This document shows, one piece after another, positions 8,388-16,197 of a DNA stretch of 64,000 nucleotides; within the stretch, counting starts at the first letter, position 1, and each line of letters opens with the position of its first letter. A model generated the notes under the pieces. It made no database searches and was not told where the DNA came from. It worked only from the letters and a program-made list of their open reading frames with translations. This DNA comes from RFSX01 sp964495785 (GTDB lineage Bacteria; Bacteroidota; Bacteroidia; Chitinophagales; Saprospiraceae): NCBI GenBank assembly GCA_964495785.1, contig CAZBXL010000006.1, positions 1 through 64,000 on the forward strand, in the 5' to 3' direction. Both the position numbers and the translations under genes were made by a program.

Positions 8388-9452
8388 CTATTCAGAATCT
8401 TTGTCAAACTTTTGTCTTGCATACTCTTGTAAGTCGATAACTTTATCAGATTCATCAACAATCTCTTGACCTAATAGTGTTTCGAATAAGTCCTCTAAAG
8501 TGACAATCCCTACCAGTGTACCAAACTCATCTCTGACAATAAATAGGTGTTGCTTTTCTTTAACCAGTTTATTGAATAATTGAGGAAGTGGCATTGAATC
8601 TTCTACAGCCAGGATTTCTCTTTTTATATCCTTTATCTTTTTATTCTCTCCATTTTTATCTAATACACAAGTCAGAATATCGTCCTTAAGTACAAGTCCT
8701 ACGACATTGTTCTTTTCGCCTTTATATACTGGAATTCTTGAGAAAGTCTGGCTACCACTTTTTCTTGCTATGTCTAAGACATTATCATCTTCGCTGACAA
8801 GGTAAGCAACTGTCCGTGGTGTCATAATATCTCTTACTGTTTGCTGCTCAAAATTCAATAGGTTATTTATAATTAATGACTCATGCTTTTTTAATGCACC
8901 ACTCGTCTCACCTACCATAGTCATCGCAGCAAAATCTGCTCTACTTAATACAGACTTATTTTTATCATTTTTAAATGTCTTAGTGATCAACTGACTCACC
9001 CATACGAAAGGCGCTAGAACCCAGCACAAAATTCTGATTGTTTGTACAGAGAAACCTGATAAAGACTTCCAATTATTAGCACCTATAGTCTTAGGGATAA
9101 TCTCTGATAAGATTAGTATAGCTAGTGTCATCCCAGCCGCAACAATACTCTCCCAACTTAGATTCATAATCCCAAATAAGCTGACTGGTTCGTTACTAGA
9201 GAAAACCTGTGATGCTTGTGCACCCACTCCTATAGCTCCTACCGTATGTGCTATAGTATTTAATGTGAGTATCGCTGACAATGGCTTGTCAATATCACGC
9301 TTATACTCAGAAAGTAACTTACCTTTAGTAGAGCCTGACTGAAGATTTCTATTTATAAATGATGGTGTCACACTTAACAACACCGCTTCTAGAATAGAAC
9401 ATAAAAAAGAAAATGCAATAGACAGTACAAAAAAGAAAATCAGTAATCCCAC
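8388..9452 (-). CDS. CNNM/HlyC-CorC family protein (DUF21 plus CBS pair)
   Basis: The 354-aa protein has an N-terminal DUF21 (CNNM) membrane domain of about 170 residues with the typical LSEIIPKTIGA block, then two CBS domains (VRDIMTPRTVAYLVSEDDNVLDIARKSG... and LPQLFNKLVKEKQHLFIVRDEFGTLVGIVTLEDLFETLLG). CNNM proteins are linked to Mg2+ efflux or homeostasis, with CBS domains sensing nucleotide. The C-terminal CorC_HlyC domain found in many homologues is missing: the protein ends about 24 residues after the second CBS. The start is GTG at 9450-9452. Old database names call such proteins hemolysins, which is unlikely here. Confidence 0.88.
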   Translation of the reverse strand: MGLLIFFFVLSIAFSFLCSILEAVLLSVTPSFINRNLQSGSTKGKLLSEYKRDIDKPLSAILTLNTIAHTVGAIGVGAQASQVFSSNEPVSLFGIMNLSWESIVAAGMTLAILILSEIIPKTIGANNWKSLSGFSVQTIRILCWVLAPFVWVSQLITKTFKNDKNKSVLSRADFAAMTMVGETSGALKKHESLIINNLLNFEQQTVRDIMTPRTVAYLVSEDDNVLDIARKSGSQTFSRIPVYKGEKNNVVGLVLKDDILTCVLDKNGENKKIKDIKREILAVEDSMPLPQLFNKLVKEKQHLFIVRDEFGTLVGIVTLEDLFETLLGQEIVDESDKVIDLQEYARQKFDKDSE

Positions 9453-9911
9453 TTATTAATTATTTAGTATAAAAGTATACATTTTAGTTTATATAGATAT
9501 GTATCTGCCCTGTCAGTCCCATAAGATTGTATCGTCTATGCACACCAAAAAAGCTTTTTTAACAATATATCGGTTGCTAAATTTTTAAATTCTACTTTTC
9601 CTTTTATAAATGGTGTACTCATTTCAATGTATCTCTGATATTTAACCTTACTTTCAGTACTATTAAAAGCTAATATTTATAGTGGTAGACTAATTAGGAT
9701 ATAAAAACTTTAAGATAAGGTGTGAATGAACTGAGAAAAAGGATTTTAATGTCGGATTGTTATACAAACATTTAGGATAGTAATACTATCATTAGAACAA
9801 AATTATCTATACATTTGTATTATCAAAGATATACAGAGCTTGCTTACATCATATAGGACGATGAGCTACAATATTACAAAACACGAAAAACCCACAATAG
9901 CCTTATAAAGT
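9453..9911. other. 459-bp intergenic region between divergent CNNM gene and exporter operon
   Basis: No convincing gene is present; the longest ATG frame I read by hand is under 30 codons. The region is AT-rich. It contains a 14-bp perfect palindrome of six A, GC and six T (9547-9560) and the dyad plus -7-like box described separately (9776-9817). It probably holds the regulation of the exporter operon starting at 9912. Confidence 0.6.
9776..9817 (+). promoter_or_regulatory. Candidate operator dyad and -7 box before the exporter operon
   Basis: GATAGT (9776-9781) and ACTATC (9785-9790) form a perfect 6-bp dyad around AAT. Twenty bases further, TACATTTG (9810-9817) fits the Bacteroidota -7 consensus TAnnTTTG. 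No TTTG is found at the matching -33 distance; the dyad lies there instead, as expected if an activator replaces it. The ATG of the ABC gene is 94 bp downstream. Confidence 0.35.
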
Positions 9912-11585
9912 ATGAAACTGAGCGCCATTGATCGATTTAAGAGACTATTACAAGTTGACAAAAAAGATATTACACAAGTATATATTTATGCCTTCTTTAA
10001 TGGGTTAGTTAACCTATCATTACCTATAGGTATACAAGCCATCATTAATCTTATACAAGGCGGAGAGATTAATAGCTCATGGATCATCTTAGTGGCATTC
10101 GTTATAGGCGGTATTGCGCTTACAGGAGTGTTGCAATTATTGCAATTAAGAATTGTCGAAAATATAGCTCAAAAAATATTCAGTAGAGCTTCATTTGAAT
10201 TTGCTTACAGAATACCCAAAATTAAGCATAGCGAACTGAGAAATTATTATGCCCCTGAATTAGCCAATCGTTTTTTCGATACTATGACGATACAGAAGGG
10301 CCTCCCTAAAATACTAATAGACTTCTCACTTGCATTATTTCAGATCGTAGTAGGACTGATTGTACTCAGTATGTATCATTCATTTTTTGTCCTATTTAGT
10401 TTTGCGCTTGTAGGTCTTATCTATGTCATCATTGCTATCACAGGGCCTAAAGGTCTTAAGACCAGTATCAGTGAATCTAGCTTCAAATATAAAATTGCTT
10501 TTTGGCTGGAAGAGATTGCGAGATCTAAGATCTCCTTTAAGCTAATTAGTGATTCAGACCTTAATCTTACTAAGAGTAATTATCACGTAGAAAATTATCT
10601 AACCGCAAGAGAGTCTCACTTTAAAGTCTTAATCAATCAATCTCTGTACCTTATAGGATTCAAAGTTATCATCGCTGCAGGACTTTTGATAACAGGTAGT
10701 ATTCTAGTGTTCAATCAAGAAATGAATATCGGCCAGTTTGTAGCTGCAGAAATCATCATTATCTTGATCATCGCATCGGTAGAAAAACTAATTAAATCTT
10801 TGGATTCTATATATGATGTCCTTACTGCCTTAGAGAAGATAGGTTATGTCGTAGATCTCAAACTTGACAATGACGATGGTGGTCTTAAAGTCAAAGAAAA
10901 CACTAATTCTCTGCCTATTGTGATGGACAGAATATCCTTTCAGTATCCTGATTCTGTCAGAAAAACATTAGACAATATAGACATCACTATCCCAGCCAAT
11001 ACATCTCTCATAATAGAAGGTCCATCCAATTCTGGTAAATCTACTCTACTATATATAATGGCAGGTATTATGGAGCCGTCACAAGGCATCATTCAATATA
11101 GAGGTCTCCCACTTAAATCTTTAGATAAAGTTGACCTAAGAAAATATATAGGCTTTTCTCTAAGCACCAACGAAATTTTTCAAGGTACAATCATCGAGAA
11201 CATACAGATGGGTAGAAAGAATGTATCAGCTGAAGATATTAAGGACGCATTACATATCTCTAGACTACAAGGCTTTATATCTTCTGTTCCTCTCGGCCTT
11301 AATACGGTATTAGATCCTGAAGGACAGAAGATACCTAGGAACATTAAGAATAGAATTCTACTAGCTAGAGCTATCGTTAACAAACCAAAGTTGCTTATTC
11401 TTGAAGATCCTCTGGATCACGTCTCCTCAACAGAAAAAGATCTCATAATACAGGAGCTAATGAAAGGACCATGGACAGTAATTGTATCTTCTGTAGATCA
11501 ATTATGGCGCAAGCATATATCAAATATTCTAACATTGGATCGCGGAACTGTTACTTCATATAAATTAGATAATAGAGATGCTTAA
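9912..11585 (+). CDS. ABC exporter with divergent nucleotide-binding domain (type I secretion-like)
   Basis: The 557-aa protein has a six-helix ABC exporter membrane domain (about residues 20-310) and a C-terminal nucleotide-binding domain, without a C39 peptidase domain. The A-loop tyrosine (SFQYPDS) and Walker A GPSNSGKST (370-378) are intact. However, the LSGGQ position reads IPRNI (about 474-478), Walker B is LLILEDP (Glu498-Asp499, order reversed from the usual DE), the Q-loop glutamine is absent and the switch histidine is Val528. I recall related Bacteroidota exporters with similar drift beside HlyD and TolC genes. The last 8 nt overlap the HlyD gene. The substrate is unknown. Confidence 0.85.
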   Translation: MKLSAIDRFKRLLQVDKKDITQVYIYAFFNGLVNLSLPIGIQAIINLIQGGEINSSWIILVAFVIGGIALTGVLQLLQLRIVENIAQKIFSRASFEFAYRIPKIKHSELRNYYAPELANRFFDTMTIQKGLPKILIDFSLALFQIVVGLIVLSMYHSFFVLFSFALVGLIYVIIAITGPKGLKTSISESSFKYKIAFWLEEIARSKISFKLISDSDLNLTKSNYHVENYLTARESHFKVLINQSLYLIGFKVIIAAGLLITGSILVFNQEMNIGQFVAAEIIIILIIASVEKLIKSLDSIYDVLTALEKIGYVVDLKLDNDDGGLKVKENTNSLPIVMDRISFQYPDSVRKTLDNIDITIPANTSLIIEGPSNSGKSTLLYIMAGIMEPSQGIIQYRGLPLKSLDKVDLRKYIGFSLSTNEIFQGTIIENIQMGRKNVSAEDIKDALHISRLQGFISSVPLGLNTVLDPEGQKIPRNIKNRILLARAIVNKPKLLILEDPLDHVSSTEKDLIIQELMKGPWTVIVSSVDQLWRKHISNILTLDRGTVTSYKLDNRDA

Positions 11586-12951
11586 TATTAGTAAGAACTC
11601 AGTAGACAAGTATGTGGATAAGCAGAATTATTCTGTCTTTAAAAAGTTGGGTGAGAGATCTATTTCTAAGGCTTTAATCCGACTTTTGATAATTACTTTT
11701 ATCATAGGTATTATAAGTATGTTTCTTCCGTGGACTCAGAATATAAGATCTATAGGGTACGTCACTACACTCAGTCCTGATGATAGGCCACAAGCGATAC
11801 AGTCACTAATAGATGGTCGATTAGATCAATGGCTCGTCAAAGAAGGTGATATTGTAAGTAAAGGAGATACAATACTAATAATTACTGAATCAAAAGAAGA
11901 CTATCTCGACCCTCAACTCTTAGAAAGAACTCAAGGTCAAATTGATTCTAAAAGAGCGAGTTCTGAAAACTACTCAAGCAAAGCCGTCAACTTAGAAGAG
12001 CAATATGAAGCCACACTAAAAAACAGAGACCTCTCATTAGAACAAAATCAAATAAAGCTTAAGCAACTCGATAACAAAATCAAAATAGACAGCATAGATC
12101 TTGTAGCGGCTAAAGTGAAGATGCAGAATTCTAAGAAGCAAATGGATAGAACCATTGAATTAGAAAATCAAGGCATCAAGTCAAAAACTGACGTAGAAAT
12201 CAAAACCTTCTCATATCAAGAAGCTGTCGCTAAAGTCAATGAAATAGAGAACAAACTTCTCAATTATCAAAACGATATCATCGCTCTAAAAACTAATATC
12301 TCAGTAATCAAAAGTGAATATGCTCAGAAATTAGCCAAAATACAGTCTGATAGAATGTCAGCTCTGTCAATGAAAAACACGACGGATAGTGAAGTCTTTA
12401 AGTTAGAGTCTAATTATAAAAAGTTTGAAGTGAGAAGCAATGGTTACTATATCACATCTCCTATAAATGGTACAATAACTTATGCTATAAAAACAGGTAT
12501 TGGAGAATTTATAAAAGCTGGAGAAAGTATTGTTACCATCGTACCAACAAAGTACAAGAAAGCAGTAGAGATATATATATTACCACGTGATATACCCTTA
12601 ATTAAAAAAGGTCAGGAAGTAAGAATACAGTTTGACGGATGGCCAGCAATTGTATTCAGTGGTTGGCCTAATAACTCTTTCGGTACATTCGGAGGTACTA
12701 TATACGCAATAGATAATGACATAAGTGCTGAGAAAAATGGTAAATACCGAGTCCTCGTTACAGAATCAGAAGATGCCGTCTGGCCAGATGAAGTAAGAGT
12801 CGGTAGTGGTGCAGACGGACTCATATTACTCAATAAAGTGTCTGTATACTATGAGTTATGGCGACAACTTAATGGATTTCCACCAGACTACTATGACAAA
12901 GAGACAACGAAAGAGGTCAAAACCAAAGCACCGATCAGAAAAATAAAATAA
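11578..12951 (+). CDS. HlyD-family membrane fusion protein
   Basis: This periplasmic adaptor would link the ABC exporter to the TolC channel. The 457-aa protein has a short cytoplasmic N-terminus, one membrane helix at about residues 34-53 (LIRLLIITFIIGIISMFLPW), a lipoyl half-motif (GRLDQWLVKEGDIVSKGDTIL), a long coiled-coil hairpin (about 120-290), the second lipoyl half (ITSPINGTITYAIKTGIGEFIKAGESI) and a beta-barrel domain (VEIYILPRDIPLIKKGQEVRIQFDGWPA). It starts 8 nt before the ABC stop, and its TAA shares one base with the ATG of the next gene, so translation is likely coupled across three genes. Confidence 0.9.
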   Translation: MLNISKNSVDKYVDKQNYSVFKKLGERSISKALIRLLIITFIIGIISMFLPWTQNIRSIGYVTTLSPDDRPQAIQSLIDGRLDQWLVKEGDIVSKGDTILIITESKEDYLDPQLLERTQGQIDSKRASSENYSSKAVNLEEQYEATLKNRDLSLEQNQIKLKQLDNKIKIDSIDLVAAKVKMQNSKKQMDRTIELENQGIKSKTDVEIKTFSYQEAVAKVNEIENKLLNYQNDIIALKTNISVIKSEYAQKLAKIQSDRMSALSMKNTTDSEVFKLESNYKKFEVRSNGYYITSPINGTITYAIKTGIGEFIKAGESIVTIVPTKYKKAVEIYILPRDIPLIKKGQEVRIQFDGWPAIVFSGWPNNSFGTFGGTIYAIDNDISAEKNGKYRVLVTESEDAVWPDEVRVGSGADGLILLNKVSVYYELWRQLNGFPPDYYDKETTKEVKTKAPIRKIK

Positions 12952-13340
12952 TGAAATTCTATACAAGAAAACTTATTAAACCAGGTGATCTCAATGCCAA
13001 CAACTCACTTTTTGGAGGAGCACTCCTTAAGTGGATAGATGAAGAAGCCGGCATATATGCAATGACAAAATTAAACACTCAGAAGGTGGTCACAAAGTAC
13101 ATGTCGGAGATAGATTTTGTTAGTTCAGCTAAGCAGGGGGATGTCATAGAAATAGGTCTTGAGTTCTCGAGTATAGGAAGAACTTCTATTTCTTTTAGAT
13201 GTGAGGTTCGTAATGTATTCTCTAAAAAATCAATTATCAATGTTGAAAAAATTGTTTTTGTACAAGTAGATGATGAAGAACGACCTGCTCCACATAATCT
13301 TAGCTATGAAGATATTGTACCTAACAGCCCAAATAAATAG
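12951..13340 (+). CDS. Hotdog-fold acyl-CoA thioesterase
   Basis: The 129-aa protein is a YciA/BACH-type hotdog thioesterase: LNANNSLFGGALLKWIDEEAGIYA holds the conserved aspartate region on the central helix, and YMSEIDFVSSAKQGDVIEIGLEFSSIGRTSISF matches the second strand block. Such enzymes hydrolyse acyl-CoA to fatty acid and CoA in the cytoplasm. What is odd is its place: it lies inside the exporter operon, overlapping the HlyD stop by one base and followed with no gap by the TolC gene. It may be unrelated to export or may supply or remove an acyl group. Confidence 0.9.
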   Translation: MKFYTRKLIKPGDLNANNSLFGGALLKWIDEEAGIYAMTKLNTQKVVTKYMSEIDFVSSAKQGDVIEIGLEFSSIGRTSISFRCEVRNVFSKKSIINVEKIVFVQVDDEERPAPHNLSYEDIVPNSPNK

Positions 13341-14729
13341 ATGAGACAATCCATTATTGTTTTTATCATAATAGTTTTTAACGTTTTGGCCAGTGGTCAG
13401 GATAATATATTCAGCTACCAAGAATATATTGATCTTGTCGTTAAGAATCATCCTATGATCTTACAAGCTGGACTGTTAGACCAAAAATCTGAAGCTTATA
13501 GACTTAAAGCCCGAGGAGGATTCGACCCAACACTCAGTGCAGATTATGATGAGAAATCATTCAGTAATACTAATTATTATAGAAAACTCGATGGCAAACT
13601 CAAAGTCCCTACTTGGTATGGCATCGACGTACAGGCCGGATACGAACGTACAAGTGGACAGTTTTTAAATGATGAAAATTTTCTTCCTTCTCAAGGCTTA
13701 CTTAGTGCAGGTATATCTGTTCCTATAGGAAGAGGACTCTTTTTTGATGAGCGTAGAAAGATGGTAGAAGAAGCAAAATTAATAGCCCAAGAAAACACGC
13801 TTAAGCAAACAGAAATCATCAATAAAGTCATGTTCTCTGCCAATAAAGCTTATGTCAATTGGCAATTGAATTACTACAACATCTTAGTCACAGAAAGAGC
13901 AAGAGACATCTCCTTACAGACTTTTCAGAATACAAGAGCCGCTTTTATTGAGGGGGATAAGACCGCAGTGGACACATTAGAATATCAATTATACCTTGAT
14001 AGCAGAACTGCAGCAATACTAAAAGCAGAACAAGACTATTATATAGCCACTCAAGAACTTAATCTTCAGTTATGGCAAGAAGGTATGATTCCCCTAGAAT
14101 TAGAAGATGACGTCATCCCTGAAGACATAGATACTGATCTTTGGTTGGAGTTGATTACAACTTATAGATTAGATTTTGAAAATCAAGCTGCTCAAGTCAC
14201 TCAGATACAACAGTTAGACATAGAGGGAGATAAGCTCCAGTTAGATAGGCGTTTGTTCAAAGAAAATCTAAAGCCAGATCTCGACATCAATCTCAACCCC
14301 TTACTTAGGCTCGATAATAGTAATCAACTCTTATCCTATACCTTAGACGATTACAAGGTAGGAGCTTCTTTCTATTATCCTATCCTCAACAGAAAAGCAA
14401 GAGGAGATCTTAAGATCATAGATATAGCGCAACAAGAACTTCAATTAGAACAAAGTAATTTATTGCAAAATATCAAATTACGAGCCACAGCACTGACTAA
14501 TAATCTCAATAGTCTCGAAGATCAATTAACTCTTGCTGAAAAAAATGAAATTACAGCAGCTAGATTGTTGGAAGCCGAAACAATCAAATTTAATATTGGA
14601 GAAAGTTCTTTATTTATACTCAATATTAGAGAACAATCTAAACTTAATTACGAATTGAAAAAGCTCAAGGTCATTAAGGAGATTCTGTATAACCGAGCTG
14701 AATTCATGAATGTATTGCAGGTCTATTAG
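13341..14729 (+). CDS. TolC-family outer membrane efflux protein
   Basis: The 462-aa protein begins with a signal peptide (MRQSIIVFIIIVFNVLASGQ) and has the long helical repeats of the OEP/TolC family, with the second half starting near residue 270. TolC proteins form trimeric channels through the outer membrane and periplasm. Its ATG follows directly on the thioesterase stop codon. Together with the ABC and HlyD proteins it completes a three-part exporter of type I layout. No RTX-type substrate gene is adjacent. Confidence 0.9.
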   Translation: MRQSIIVFIIIVFNVLASGQDNIFSYQEYIDLVVKNHPMILQAGLLDQKSEAYRLKARGGFDPTLSADYDEKSFSNTNYYRKLDGKLKVPTWYGIDVQAGYERTSGQFLNDENFLPSQGLLSAGISVPIGRGLFFDERRKMVEEAKLIAQENTLKQTEIINKVMFSANKAYVNWQLNYYNILVTERARDISLQTFQNTRAAFIEGDKTAVDTLEYQLYLDSRTAAILKAEQDYYIATQELNLQLWQEGMIPLELEDDVIPEDIDTDLWLELITTYRLDFENQAAQVTQIQQLDIEGDKLQLDRRLFKENLKPDLDINLNPLLRLDNSNQLLSYTLDDYKVGASFYYPILNRKARGDLKIIDIAQQELQLEQSNLLQNIKLRATALTNNLNSLEDQLTLAEKNEITAARLLEAETIKFNIGESSLFILNIREQSKLNYELKKLKVIKEILYNRAEFMNVLQVY

Positions 14730-14871
14730 ATGGATAATAAGTCGTACGTATTACTTTAAAATTAGTTTGTCGTAACTTTCTATAAATTGAGATCACTTAC
14801 ACTCATATCCTTATTACTATTTCTGAATCACCATATCCAAAAACACTATTTTACGGTGGTAAATTACTCAC

Positions 14872-15240
14872 ATGAAAATTCGAATTAAAGAAAACAGTAT
14901 AAGACTTAGATTAACAAAATCAGAAGTAGAAGCTTTTCTAAGTGAAGGGTATTACAGTCAGAATTGCAGAATTGGAACAGTCAATCTACGATATACATTG
15001 AAGAGTTCTGACGACATAGATAACCTTATCGCAACTTTTGACAATAACGAAATCACTGTATCCATGCCCAGCAGTTTTCTATCAGAATGGAATGTTCCGA
15101 CAAAAGTAGGATTCACTCATAGTATAGATATAGATAAACATAAAGAATCAAGCCTATTAATAAAGGTCGAAAAAGACTTTGCTTGCCTTGACAAAACCGA
15201 CGAAGATCAATCAGATAATTATCCAAATCCAAAAGCATAA
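14872..15240 (+). CDS. DUF7009 family protein
   Basis: The 122-aa soluble protein starts MKIRIKENSIRLRLTKSEVEAF and contains NLIATFDNNEITVSMP and ends with LIKVEKDFACLDKTDEDQSDNYPNPKA; the tail EDQSDNYPNP is the hallmark of DUF7009. Function is unknown. It is separated from the TolC gene by 142 bp, so it probably has its own promoter. A perfect hairpin follows its stop codon. Confidence 0.78.
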   Translation: MKIRIKENSIRLRLTKSEVEAFLSEGYYSQNCRIGTVNLRYTLKSSDDIDNLIATFDNNEITVSMPSSFLSEWNVPTKVGFTHSIDIDKHKESSLLIKVEKDFACLDKTDEDQSDNYPNPKA

Positions 15241-15242
15241 TG

Positions 15243-15261
15243 ATGAAGAATAAATCTTCAT
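15243..15261. terminator. Hairpin between convergent genes
   Basis: ATGAAGA (15243-15249) and TCTTCAT (15255-15261) form a perfect 7-bp stem with a 5-nt loop just after the DUF7009 stop. There is no real T run on either side, so it is at best a weak bidirectional terminator. Confidence 0.35.
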
Positions 15262-15301
15262 TACAAATAACTATAACTAGATGAAGGCTTGAGAGGCTTT
15301 A

Positions 15302-16189
15302 CTACTCTGAGTAAGCGGCATATAACACCTTTACAATCTTTTCGTCGTTGATAAATCCCGTGCCCCATGATTCATATCCTTCTGTAAGATTAGCTGCGAG
15401 TGCTTCTTCTACTGTGTGTCCGTCTTCGATAGATTTTTTAACTCTATCTCTCATTGTTGTCAGCATATTATAGAAGTTTTGAAGATCTTGCTTACTGGCA
15501 AGGTCACCATGTCCTGGTATAATCTTTGTAGAATCATCTGATAGTAGTAGAGCCTTAGATACAGCAGAAATATAACCTTGAGGGCTTCCTCCGAGATCTC
15601 TATCTATAAATGGAAATCGATCTTTAAAAAAGCAATCACCCATATGAAGTACATTAGCATCTGAAAAATATACGAATGCATCACCATCAGTATGTGCATT
15701 GTGATTATGTATCAGATGGATATTTTCGCTATTGTAATAGATATGCATTTCTTCATTGAATGTTATTTTTGGCCAAGATGCCTCTGGTGAAGCAGGTGTC
15801 GTTCTTCCAAAAGGTCTCACATTATCAGAACTTAATCTTTTTCTTACGTTATCCTGAGCAATGATTACAGCTCCTGCGTTTGCAAAGTTTTCATTACCCC
15901 CGGTATGATCGCCATGCCAGTGAGTATTTAATAAATAATGAACAGAATGATCTGTTAACTCCTTGACTGTAGCCATAATTTTCTCACTTAATGGAGCAAA
16001 TTGGTCATCTACCATCAGCGTACCTTCCTCTCCTACGAGCACAGCTATATTACCACCAGACCCTTGAAGCATATATATATTATCAGTTACCTTTTCTGAT
16101 GTGATCTCGACTTTGCTAAAGTCTCTCTGTGCTATCCCAATTGAGCAAGATAAGATCATTAATGAGATGATAAGTGTATAAATTTTCAT
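15302..16189 (-). CDS. Exported metallo-beta-lactamase-fold hydrolase
   Basis: The 295-aa protein starts with a signal peptide (MKIYTLIISLMILSCSIGIAQ; the ILSC could also act as a lipobox). It has the metal-binding motif HWHGDHTGG, a further His in HNAHTDGDAF, the Asp/Cys-region block MGDCFFKDRFP and the late GHGD histidine, so the dinuclear metal site looks complete. Related proteins range from beta-lactamases to quinoprotein-relay hydrolases; the substrate cannot be told. It begins 8 bp after the M14 peptidase stop and is the last gene of a likely four-gene minus-strand operon. Confidence 0.87.
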   Translation of the reverse strand: MKIYTLIISLMILSCSIGIAQRDFSKVEITSEKVTDNIYMLQGSGGNIAVLVGEEGTLMVDDQFAPLSEKIMATVKELTDHSVHYLLNTHWHGDHTGGNENFANAGAVIIAQDNVRKRLSSDNVRPFGRTTPASPEASWPKITFNEEMHIYYNSENIHLIHNHNAHTDGDAFVYFSDANVLHMGDCFFKDRFPFIDRDLGGSPQGYISAVSKALLLSDDSTKIIPGHGDLASKQDLQNFYNMLTTMRDRVKKSIEDGHTVEEALAANLTEGYESWGTGFINDEKIVKVLYAAYSE

Positions 16190-16197
16190 GATATCTT

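Noticed and set aside
9798..9827. Possible minus-strand promoter TTTG-N18-TAATTTTG
   Set aside because: The spacer is one base short of the consensus and the next minus-strand gene (CNNM) is about 340 bp away; in such AT-rich DNA this can be chance.
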